Positions 33,030-40,519 of a DNA stretch of 44,171 nucleotides are shown here, one piece after another. The notes beneath the pieces were generated by a model. The model did no database searches. It was not told the DNA's origin and was given only the letters and a program-made list of their open reading frames with translations. The translations under genes were made by a program, and so were the position numbers. Numbering within the stretch: position 1 is the stretch's first letter; each line of letters opens with the position of its first letter. Origin of the DNA: an uncultured bacterium (lineage in GTDB: Bacteria > Bacteroidota > Bacteroidia > Bacteroidales > Marinifilaceae); assembly GCA_905216195.1 (NCBI GenBank), contig CAJMSX010000029.1, positions 1 through 44,171 of the forward strand. The letters are read 5' to 3'.

Positions 33030-33515
33030 ATGGAAAACAGCACTCAAATCGAAAAAATCGAACATTTCCTTTACCAGGTTGTACTGGAAGAACTGGAGAA
33101 ATTGCAGCAGGCCGGACTAACCTATGTGCCGTTCGTTATTATGGGACAGACGGTAGAAGTTCTGGGCGGCTTTCTGGATCAGAAACCCATGAAAGCCCGG
33201 GGACAATCTGCCCGTCGGTTTGCTGCCGGAGTTAAATATCTGTTCGGGGGAAGATACAGGGCTTTGAATGAAAATAATTTTCTGTATGACAAACTGCGGA
33301 ATCAGATGACCCATGCTTTTATACCGAGCCGGAGTTTGATTTTATTGCCGGGAAAAAAAGAGGGTTGGGAGCATTTGCAACTGCAAGGAGGACAATTGGT
33401 ATTGATTGCCGAAGTTTTTTATCAGGATATCCGGCAAGCCTGCGAGCGATTAATTGCGCTGTTGAAATCAGGCCGTGTAAAGCCCAAAATGATTGCTTTT
33501 GAAGATGAAGAATAA
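33030..33515 (+). CDS. Conserved-looking cytoplasmic protein of unknown function, 161 aa
   Basis: I do not recognise this family. There is no signal peptide or membrane segment. The N-terminal ~30 residues form an amphipathic helix (IEKIEHFLYQVVLEELEKLQ). The middle is basic (KARGQSARRFAAGVKYLFGGRYRALNENNF) and contains a possible His-containing helix (LRNQMTHAF). The C-terminal part is helical (LIAEVFYQDIRQACERLIALL) and ends acidic. The 3' end overlaps the DUF2520 gene by 11 bases, so translation is coupled. It is the first gene of the run ending with the dipeptidyl-peptidase, and a promoter candidate sits right in front of it. Confidence 0.75.
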   Translation: MENSTQIEKIEHFLYQVVLEELEKLQQAGLTYVPFVIMGQTVEVLGGFLDQKPMKARGQSARRFAAGVKYLFGGRYRALNENNFLYDKLRNQMTHAFIPSRSLILLPGKKEGWEHLQLQGGQLVLIAEVFYQDIRQACERLIALLKSGRVKPKMIAFEDEE

Positions 33516-34335
33516 AAAAATAGTTCTGATCGGTGCCGGTAACGTGGCTCATCATTTGGCTCCGGCTCTTCTTAAGGCCGGAATGAATCTGTGTCAGATA
33601 TACAGCCGCACCCTCGAGTCGGCCCGGGAATTGGGAAGGAAAACAGGCATAACCTATACTTCGGATCTGTTTGCCGTCTATCCGGATTGCGATATCTATA
33701 TCTTTTGTGTAAGTGATGATGCCCTTCTTCCCCTCTACAAAGGAATCCGGATGCATAAAGAGGCTTTGATCGTACATACTTCCGGAAGCATTCCGATGGA
33801 AATTTTCAGTACGATGGCCATGCATTACGGGGTGTTGTATCCTTTACAAACTTTCTCTAAAAAGAGAAGCCTGGATTTTAAAGAAGTTCCTCTCTGCCTG
33901 GAAGCTTCTGATCCGGCGGCCCGAAAGGAATTGTACGAATTGGCCCGGGCCTTGTCGGGACATGTGCGGGAAATCTCTTCGGCTACACGTAAAAAATTAC
34001 ATTTAGCGGCTGTGTTTGCTAATAATTTCACCAATCAGCTCTACACGATTGCCCGGGGGTTATTGGAAGAAGAGGAATTGGATTTCGATATGCTGAGGCC
34101 CCTGATCTTCGAAACGGCTCATAAAGTGATGCTGATGCCGCCGGAAGAAGCGCAAACGGGCCCGGCTAAAAGGGGAGATGAAAGCATAGTAAATATGCAT
34201 AAGGGAATGTTGAAACACAGAAAAAAACTGTTGAACCTGTATACTATGATGACGGAATCGATCCGGGAAAAATATGCCAAACCCGAACCGGGAAGCGCTC
34301 CGGCAGATTCCCAAATGTCTTTGAATTTATGGTAA
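33505..34335 (+). CDS. Rossmann-fold oxidoreductase-like protein with DUF2520 domain
   Basis: The 276-residue protein starts with a dinucleotide-binding fold (KIVLIGAGNVAHHLAPAL, a GxGNxA variant) and continues with the pyrroline-5-carboxylate-reductase-like N-terminal domain (ALIVHTSGSIPMEIF). The C-terminal half (LHLAAVFANNFTNQLYTIA ... GPAKRGDESIV) is the helical DUF2520 domain. The biochemical function of the family is unknown. The ATG at 33505 is preferred to the TTG at 33493. It overlaps the previous gene by 11 bases and the KdsC-like gene begins 26 bases later. This order resembles a conserved cluster I recall from other Bacteroidetes. Confidence 0.88.
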   Translation: MKNKKIVLIGAGNVAHHLAPALLKAGMNLCQIYSRTLESARELGRKTGITYTSDLFAVYPDCDIYIFCVSDDALLPLYKGIRMHKEALIVHTSGSIPMEIFSTMAMHYGVLYPLQTFSKKRSLDFKEVPLCLEASDPAARKELYELARALSGHVREISSATRKKLHLAAVFANNFTNQLYTIARGLLEEEELDFDMLRPLIFETAHKVMLMPPEEAQTGPAKRGDESIVNMHKGMLKHRKKLLNLYTMMTESIREKYAKPEPGSAPADSQMSLNLW

Positions 34336-34361
34336 TGTAATATAAATCGATTGAAGGGATT

Positions 34362-34889
34362 ATGGCTTTTTTTAAAGAAGAACTGAAAAAAATCAGAGCA
34401 TTTGTGTTCGATGTGGATGGGGTATTGTCACACCACGATATGAGTTTATCACCGGAAGGAGAGTTGATCCGGACTTCTTGTGCCAAAGACGGTTATGCTC
34501 TCATGTATAGCGGCAAGAAAGGGTATAGGATAGCCGTGATATCGGGAGGGGGAGCCCCGGGTTTGAGAGAAAGACTGGAAAAACTGGGGATACGGGATAT
34601 TTATTTGAAAGTGGCCAATAAGGTGGAAGTCCTGGAAGAATGGATGCATAAATACGATCTGAAAAAAGAAGAAATCCTGTATATGGGGGACGATATACCC
34701 GATTATGAGGCTATGTTGAGGGTCGGATTACCGGTATGTCCCGCTGATGCCTGTGAAGAAATCAAGTCGATTTCCCGTTATATTTCGGATGTAAGCGGAG
34801 GTATGGGGTGTGTAAGGGATGTTATTTCTCAGGTGTTAAAAGTAAGAGGGGATTGGATGGATACAAGTTGCTATGTAAGAAGTATGTAA
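34362..34889 (+). CDS. HAD-family phosphatase, KdsC-like (3-deoxy-D-manno-octulosonate 8-phosphate phosphatase)
   Basis: The 175 residues match the KdsC subfamily, which lacks a cap domain and acts as a tetramer. The nucleophile and acid/base are Asp17 and Asp19 in FDVDGVLS. The motif II region is VISGGGAPG, and the late motif is MGDDIPDYEAM. KdsC removes phosphate from Kdo-8-phosphate in lipopolysaccharide core synthesis, which fits a Gram-negative cell. The related N-acylneuraminate/KDN phosphatases share these motifs, so the substrate is inferred. Confidence 0.88.
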   Translation: MAFFKEELKKIRAFVFDVDGVLSHHDMSLSPEGELIRTSCAKDGYALMYSGKKGYRIAVISGGGAPGLRERLEKLGIRDIYLKVANKVEVLEEWMHKYDLKKEEILYMGDDIPDYEAMLRVGLPVCPADACEEIKSISRYISDVSGGMGCVRDVISQVLKVRGDWMDTSCYVRSM

Positions 34890-35009
34890 CCTTTTATGAT
34901 GAAAGTAATAATTTAAAAAATAACGGTGGTGTGTTGTTTTTTAATTAAACGCTAAGATTATAGGGAATTATATGCTGATTATTACTGGATTACAATAATA
35001 TAGAAGCTT

Positions 35010-35948
35010 ATGTTCAGAATTTTGACTTTAGTGCGTTGGAGGAGTATATTGTACGCTGCTTTTATGATGTATGCGATGCGGTATCTGGTCATCGGACCTT
35101 TGCTGAAGGTGCATGGCGGGACGCTCCTGACCCGGAACGGAGATTTTACTCTCCTGATTCTGTCGGTATGCTGTCTGATTGCCGCTGCCCATGTGATCAA
35201 TGATTATTTCGATACGAAAGCGGATCGTATTTCCGGTATCAAAAACGTGGTAGTGGGACGAGTCATCAGCCGGAGGTGCGCCATTTTTTTGCATACGGTT
35301 TTAAACACCGTTGCCATCGGAACGGCTTTTTATCTCGGTATAAAAGTAGGAGTGTGGGAAATCGGAATACTTTTCCTGTTGATTTCCGGTATGCTGTGGT
35401 TTTATTCCTCCCGGTATAAACGGTATTTTCTCGTAGGCAATTTGCTGGTGGCTCTATTGGCTGCCGCCATTCCTTTGGGTGTACTTTTGTTTGAACTATT
35501 GGTTGCCAAAGAAAACGGTATGGACGCTGCTTCTTTTGACCGGCTGGATTTTCCGTATATTTTAAGATGGGTAGGCGGTTTTTCTTTTTTTGTATTTCTC
35601 AATACGCTGATGTATGAAGTCAACAAAGACATTTATACGGCGAAGGGAGATGCGGAAGACGGCAACCGGACAATACCCGTAAAAAAGGGGACAAAAAGTG
35701 CAGTCTGTCTCATCGGCTCGCTGGGATTGCTGGGGATGGCGGTTCTGCTCGGCTTGTATTTTACCCTGTTTTCTTCTTTCCTTTTGCTTTCTTTGTATTT
35801 GGGAATAGGACTTTTCATTCCTTATTTAATATATACCGTTTCGGTATGGTCCGGCCGGAGAAACCGTAAATTTCAGTTAGGACTGATCCGGCTCATTATG
35901 GTGTTGTGTATGGCGTTCGGCTTCGGATTGCCGGAGTTTTTCCGGTAG
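35010..35948 (+). CDS. UbiA-family prenyltransferase (annotated in relatives as geranylgeranylglycerol-phosphate geranylgeranyltransferase)
   Basis: This is an integral membrane prenyltransferase of 312 residues with about eight helices. The two Asp-rich motifs that bind Mg and the prenyl diphosphate are present: N64-D65-x-x-D68-x-x-x-D72 (NDYFDTKAD), and a second near EVNKDIYTAKGDAEDG. In Bacteroidetes this gene usually lies beside maf, as here (41 bases apart), and is often named after the archaeal lipid enzyme. The acceptor molecule in bacteria is uncertain; a menaquinone or other prenylated lipid role is possible. No exact -7 box is seen in the 120 bases upstream. Confidence 0.88.
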   Translation: MFRILTLVRWRSILYAAFMMYAMRYLVIGPLLKVHGGTLLTRNGDFTLLILSVCCLIAAAHVINDYFDTKADRISGIKNVVVGRVISRRCAIFLHTVLNTVAIGTAFYLGIKVGVWEIGILFLLISGMLWFYSSRYKRYFLVGNLLVALLAAAIPLGVLLFELLVAKENGMDAASFDRLDFPYILRWVGGFSFFVFLNTLMYEVNKDIYTAKGDAEDGNRTIPVKKGTKSAVCLIGSLGLLGMAVLLGLYFTLFSSFLLLSLYLGIGLFIPYLIYTVSVWSGRRNRKFQLGLIRLIMVLCMAFGFGLPEFFR

Positions 35949-35989
35949 ACCGTCCTTTTTTAAGTGCAGTAAAAATAAACAGAAAAAAT

Positions 35990-36583
35990 ATGGATTATAA
36001 ACTCATATTGGCTTCCACTTCACCGAGAAGGCAATTACTGATGAAAGAAGCGGGATTCCGCTTTGAAATCCGCACAAAAGAAATAGAGGAAGTCTATCCG
36101 TCCGGTTTGGCCGTTCCTCAAATCCCCGAATTTTTATCTGTATTGAAAGCGAAGGCTTTCCGGGCAGAACTCCGTGCTGACGAATTGTTGATAACGGCGG
36201 ACACCATCGTATGTATTCACGGAAAAGCAATCGGCAAACCTGCTGACCGACAGGGGGCGATAAATATGCTCAAAGAATTATCCGGGAACAAGCATACGGT
36301 GGTAACCGGTTTATGCCTGACTACCCGGGAAAAGCAAACAAGTTATTCGGTCCGGACCGACGTTTATTTCCGCACACTGGAAGAGGAGGAGATCGTTTAT
36401 TACGTGGATCGCTTTCGTCCTTTCGATAAAGCGGGCGCTTACGGTATTCAGGAATGGATCGGGTATGTGGGGATCGAAAAAATTGACGGATCGTTTTACA
36501 ATGTAATGGGGTTACCTCTGCAAACCTTATATATGGGTTTAAAAGAATTCGGTATAAGTTGGAAAAATGAATATAATATCTGA
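35990..36583 (+). CDS. maf: Maf-family nucleoside triphosphate pyrophosphatase
   Basis: Maf proteins hydrolyse dTTP, UTP or modified nucleotides and are linked to division arrest and nucleotide-pool cleaning. The 197 residues match the family. Signature segments are ILASTSPRRQLL (S-x-SPRR at 9-14), a catalytic Asp in TADTIV, and FDKAGAYGIQEW near residue 150. The ATG at 35990 is chosen; the open frame extends 84 bases upstream into the prenyltransferase gene but lacks family similarity there. DPP11 begins 17 bases after its stop. Confidence 0.95.
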   Translation: MDYKLILASTSPRRQLLMKEAGFRFEIRTKEIEEVYPSGLAVPQIPEFLSVLKAKAFRAELRADELLITADTIVCIHGKAIGKPADRQGAINMLKELSGNKHTVVTGLCLTTREKQTSYSVRTDVYFRTLEEEEIVYYVDRFRPFDKAGAYGIQEWIGYVGIEKIDGSFYNVMGLPLQTLYMGLKEFGISWKNEYNI

Positions 36584-36599
36584 ATATAAAACTTTAATT

Positions 36600-38762
36600 A
36601 TGAACATGAACAGAAAAATATCGGTATTGCTGGTGCTTCTTCTGCTGGGATTTTCTTTTTGCCGGGCGGACGAAGGGATGTGGATTCCGATGTTATTAAA
36701 GAAGTATAACATCGAGGATATGCAGAAAAAGGGGTTTAAACTGTCTGCGGAGGATATTTACGACATTAACCGGGCCTCTTTGAAGGATGCCGTTATCGGA
36801 TTGGGGAATGCCGGAAATCCTTTTCATCATTTTTGCACGGCCGAGTTGATCAGCGGAGAAGGATTGATCGTGACGAATCATCATTGTGCTTTCAGCATGA
36901 TTCAATCGCATTCCTCCCTGGAAAACAATTATCTGAGAGACGGTTTTTGGGCGAGAGAAAAAGCTCAGGAATTGACGAATCCCGGGATCACGGCTTCTAT
37001 TCTGGTTCGCATGGAAGATGTGACCGATCAGATCTTGTCGGAAGTGGACGAAACCCTGACGGAGACCGAAAGAAATAAAGTCATCGGCCGTATTTCCAGA
37101 GAATTGGAAAAGAAAGCGGTAGAAGGAACCGACCTGGCTGCCAGTGTCAAACCTTATTTTAATGGCAATCAGTTTTTTTTGTCCGTATTTCGTATCTTTA
37201 AGGACGTGCGCCTGGTAGGAGCACCTCCTTCTGCTATCGGGAAATTCGGGGGAGATACGGACAACTGGATGTGGCCCAGACATACCGGCGATTTTTCTTT
37301 GCTGAGGATATATGCGGGAGAAAATAACGAACCGGCAGAATTTTCGTTGAAAAACAAGCCTTATCGTCCGGCTGCTTTTTTTAAGATTTCTGCGAAAAAG
37401 AGACAGGAAGGAGATTTTACCATGGTCTTCGGTTATCCCGGAACTACAAAAGAATACCTGCCTTCTTTCGCTATAAAACAAATCGCTGAAATTGAGAATC
37501 CGAACAAAATAGCCATTCGGACGGCCAAACTGAATATCCTCAACGCCGCTATGGACTCGGATGAATTGTTACGCATCAAATATGCGGCAAAAGCGGCAGG
37601 AGTGGCCAATTCCTGGAAAAAATGGCAGGGAGAATGTAAAGGTTTGGAACGTTTCCACACGGTAAAAAACAAACAACGCCTGGAAGCGGATTTCCGGCAG
37701 TGGGCAGCCGGAAATGAGAAATACAAAGACATTCTCGGTCGGTATGAAGAATTGTATAAGGAAAGAAAAGACCTTATCCTGGCTTCGGCTTATGCCAATG
37801 AAGCGGGAATGAGAGGAGCCGAAATTATCGGCTTAGCCTACGCTCTGGAAAACGGGCTGCAGCAGTATCCCCAAGTACAAGAAAAAGAGGCATATAAAGA
37901 AAACCTGATCGCTTACCTCGGGAGTTTTTACAAAGATTACGATCTGGCTACCGATACCCGTATCTTGACGGAAATGCTGGCTTTATACCGGGCAAACCTG
38001 CCGCAGGAATGGATGCCGGCAGAAATTTATGCACTCGGCGACAAGGAGAAAATCGAGAAATATGTCCGGCAAATCATTCGAAAATCCCTGCTTGCTTCCC
38101 CGGAAGGCCTGGAAACTTTTCTGCGAAAGATGGACGAAAAATCGGAAAAGAGATTGGAGAAAGACCCAGTCTATCGTTTAGCTCAGGCTATCCGGGGCTT
38201 TTACCAAAAAAACATCCGGCCCGGTTTAAACCGGATAGAAAAAGAAATCCGGGAATTGGACCGGAGGTGGTTGGCAGGACTGATGGAGATGAATCCGGAA
38301 AAAATATTTTATGCCGATGCCAATTCGACTTTACGGGTAGCTTATGGACAAGTGGGAGGTTATACGCCTGAAGATGCCGTGTACTATACGCACTATACCA
38401 CCCTCCAAGGTATTATGGAAAAAGATAATCCGGCCATTTACGATTACAACGTTCCCCAAAAATTGAGAGAGTTATACCAGAAACGGGATTTCGGTCCGTA
38501 TGCCCAAGACGGAGAAATTCCGGTGTGTTTCATTGCTAATAACCATACTACCGGGGGAAATTCCGGTAGTCCCGTGCTGGATGCCGAAGGACAATTGATC
38601 GGCATCAATTTCGACCGGGCCTGGGACGGTGTTATGTCGGATATGCAATATGATCCGGGAATATGCAGAAATATTGCCGTAGACATAAGGTATGTCCTGT
38701 TTATAATCGACAAACTGGCGGGAGCGGGATATTTGTTGGATGAAATGGATATCAGCTATTAA
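36600..38762 (+). CDS. S46-family dipeptidyl-peptidase, DPP11-like
   Basis: This exported serine peptidase of 720 residues releases dipeptides in the periplasm for amino-acid fermentation. The signal peptide ends near FSFCRADEG. The catalytic triad is recognisable: His in TNHHCAF (94-96), Asp in GGDTDNWMWPRHTGDF and Ser in GGNSGSPV. The residue 18 positions after the Ser is Arg (INFDRAWDG). In the S46 family, Arg here marks DPP11 (cleavage after Asp or Glu) and Gly marks DPP7, so an acidic P1 preference is predicted. The ATG at 36600 gives a normal signal peptide; Met at 36606 is an alternative. Its 3' end is followed by strong hairpins. Confidence 0.93.
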   Translation: MNMNRKISVLLVLLLLGFSFCRADEGMWIPMLLKKYNIEDMQKKGFKLSAEDIYDINRASLKDAVIGLGNAGNPFHHFCTAELISGEGLIVTNHHCAFSMIQSHSSLENNYLRDGFWAREKAQELTNPGITASILVRMEDVTDQILSEVDETLTETERNKVIGRISRELEKKAVEGTDLAASVKPYFNGNQFFLSVFRIFKDVRLVGAPPSAIGKFGGDTDNWMWPRHTGDFSLLRIYAGENNEPAEFSLKNKPYRPAAFFKISAKKRQEGDFTMVFGYPGTTKEYLPSFAIKQIAEIENPNKIAIRTAKLNILNAAMDSDELLRIKYAAKAAGVANSWKKWQGECKGLERFHTVKNKQRLEADFRQWAAGNEKYKDILGRYEELYKERKDLILASAYANEAGMRGAEIIGLAYALENGLQQYPQVQEKEAYKENLIAYLGSFYKDYDLATDTRILTEMLALYRANLPQEWMPAEIYALGDKEKIEKYVRQIIRKSLLASPEGLETFLRKMDEKSEKRLEKDPVYRLAQAIRGFYQKNIRPGLNRIEKEIRELDRRWLAGLMEMNPEKIFYADANSTLRVAYGQVGGYTPEDAVYYTHYTTLQGIMEKDNPAIYDYNVPQKLRELYQKRDFGPYAQDGEIPVCFIANNHTTGGNSGSPVLDAEGQLIGINFDRAWDGVMSDMQYDPGICRNIAVDIRYVLFIIDKLAGAGYLLDEMDISY

Positions 38763-38839
38763 ACTGGGGAAATAGCCTGCCGGCTTAGTATTCCCGCCTA
38801 CAAAGTTCCCGGTTTTTGGGAGCCGGGACTCCTAAATTA

Positions 38840-38873
38840 AGAACGGTCGGAAAGAAATATTTCCGGCCGTTCT
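38840..38873. terminator. Long hairpin between DPP11 and superoxide dismutase genes
   Basis: A 14-bp stem, AGAACGGTCGGAAA/TTTCCGGCCGTTCT (one G-U), has loop GAAATA. A second, bulged hairpin AGTTCCCGG/CCGGGACT lies just to the left (about 38804-38831). T tracts are short on both sides. The hairpins probably stop the two converging transcripts. Confidence 0.65.
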
Positions 38874-38903
38874 GTTTCGGGTCTGCTTCTTTTTATCGTT
38901 TGC

Positions 38904-39575
38904 CTATTGGCATTTCATTCTTTTTTCTACTTTTTCCCAATCCACGATATGCCAAAAATTTTCTACATATTTTGCCCGGGCATTTTGCACATCCAGGTAA
39001 TAGGCATGTTCCCATACGTCCAGGTTCAAAATGGGTTTTTCTCCTTCCGTAAGCGGATTCTGCGCATTGCTGGTCTGAAGAATATTCATTTTTCCATCGT
39101 GTTCGGTCAACCAGACATAGCCCGAACCGAACAGACCGACGGCCGACTCGGAAAATTTCTTCTGGAATTCTTCGAGAGTGCCGAAATTTCTCTCCAGACT
39201 TCTTCTCACTTCGCCTTTCGGTTCCCAGTCTTCTTTATCCGCCGGACGAAGAGCCTCGAATTGGAAATAATGATTGAACACCTGCGCGGCGTTATTGAAT
39301 AATTTTCCGGAAGATTTCAACAGGATTTCTTCGATATCCAGGGAATCGAATTCGGTATCCTTTTTTAATTTGTTGGTATTTTCAATGTAAGCGGCCAGGT
39401 GTTTCCCGTAATGAAACTGAACCGTCTTTCTACTGATATAAGGTTCCAGAGCGTCTTCCGCATAAAGCGGCGGAAGCAGCCGGAAGTTATTGTTCTCGTC
39501 TTTTTGATTTACTTCTTTGGAGAGAAGTAAAACACAGGAAGCCTGTGAAGCTAATCTGGATTTGTCTGTATTCAT
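38904..39575 (-). CDS. Fe/Mn superoxide dismutase with N-terminal extension
   Basis: This enzyme dismutates superoxide. The metal ligands are His55 (FHYGKH), His102 (FNHYF), Asp186 and His190 (LDVWEHAYY). Gln98 in NNAAQVFNH is the second-sphere Gln of iron enzymes, and the Mn-type Gln position holds Ala (TSNAQNP), so an iron or cambialistic enzyme is predicted. The 223 residues include about 30 extra at the N terminus (MNTDKSRLASQASCVLLL...) before the usual LPPLYAEDALEPYIS. No internal Met allows a shorter form, although a non-ATG start is possible. The extension is not a clear signal peptide. It is monocistronic by appearance. Confidence 0.92.
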   Translation of the reverse strand: MNTDKSRLASQASCVLLLSKEVNQKDENNNFRLLPPLYAEDALEPYISRKTVQFHYGKHLAAYIENTNKLKKDTEFDSLDIEEILLKSSGKLFNNAAQVFNHYFQFEALRPADKEDWEPKGEVRRSLERNFGTLEEFQKKFSESAVGLFGSGYVWLTEHDGKMNILQTSNAQNPLTEGEKPILNLDVWEHAYYLDVQNARAKYVENFWHIVDWEKVEKRMKCQ

Positions 39576-39694
39576 ACCGTTTTATTTAAATGTGTGTAAA
39601 TATTACTCTTTCTGATAAAATATATTCCTGTAAATTTATACGGGATAAAAAAAAATTGGTTTGGAACGAAATAGCGAAGTAAAATTTAATAGGT

Positions 39695-39721
39695 CCGGTA
39701 CCGGTAGGAAACCGATACCGG
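39695..39721 (-). terminator. Hairpin downstream of the 39816 lipoprotein gene
   Basis: CCGGTACCGGT pairs with ACCGATACCGG (one mismatch) around loop AGGAA. The minus-strand tail TATTAAATTTT is moderately T-rich. Confidence 0.5.
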
Positions 39722-39815
39722 GAAAGGAAATCTGCCTTTTCAGCCTTCTCTGCTTGACTTTCTTTGCTTAAAGATAAAGATTTATCACACGCGTTTCTTC
39801 AACGGCAACTTTCGT

Positions 39816-40496
39816 CTATCGTTTCAGGTTGATTCCGATTTCCAGGGTCCGGGTCTGTTCCAAAATCTGGTTTACCTGAGTTTTAAAAGAAGCAGCGATG
39901 GCAGATTGAGCTATTTCCGGCAAATGAGGATAGGCGGGAATCAGAGACGGTAACACCATATCCAGGATCTGATCCAGCATCATGGATGCCATCGCCGTCA
40001 CATAGATTTTGTCGAAACAAAGCATGAGATTCCCTTTGTCGTCGGAAATATACCGGAAACTGATTTTAGGAATATTCAGTTTTTTTCCGGTGAGTCTTTC
40101 CAAATCGCCGGCATCCAAAGAAACTTCCAGAAAATGATCTTTTAACCGGTAATCCGCTTTCAGGTTTTCTTTGCGTCCTTCGGCAAATTGCATCTTAATG
40201 TTCATTTGACCCTCTGAAAGAAAATCGATTCCTTCGAAATAGGCTTTCATTTTTTCATCGGCCAGCAAAGGAAAACTCCGTTTAATACCTTCCACAGCCC
40301 AGGATTTTGTATTAGCCGGGCTTCCCATATTGATCCGGATATAGTCGGAAGAATAATCGAAGACGAAATGAGGACTTTCGTAATACCAGCTTCCCGTACC
40401 GATATCTGCCGTTCCATTTTCGTTGTCGTCCTGACAGGAATAGGTCATGCATACCAGGGAAAAAAGAGAAAGGAGTGAAAATAATGTATTCTTCAT
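39816..40496 (-). CDS. Lipoprotein of unknown function linked to a TonB receptor, 226 aa
   Basis: The N terminus is a lipoprotein signal: hydrophobic core LFSLLSLFSLVCM, and lipidated Cys in TYSCQDDNE. Acidic residues right after the Cys (QDDNEN) resemble the surface-export signals described for Bacteroidetes lipoproteins, so the protein may face outward. The mature part has a beta-rich stretch (WYYESPHFVFDYSSDYIRI) and a helical C-terminal part. I do not recognise a family; DUF4840-type proteins are one possibility. It starts 23 bases after the TonB-receptor stop, so it is co-transcribed with it and may be its accessory protein. Confidence 0.75.
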   Translation of the reverse strand: MKNTLFSLLSLFSLVCMTYSCQDDNENGTADIGTGSWYYESPHFVFDYSSDYIRINMGSPANTKSWAVEGIKRSFPLLADEKMKAYFEGIDFLSEGQMNIKMQFAEGRKENLKADYRLKDHFLEVSLDAGDLERLTGKKLNIPKISFRYISDDKGNLMLCFDKIYVTAMASMMLDQILDMVLPSLIPAYPHLPEIAQSAIAASFKTQVNQILEQTRTLEIGINLKR

Positions 40497-40519
40497 AGGT
40501 TCGGTTGTTGAATTGATTT

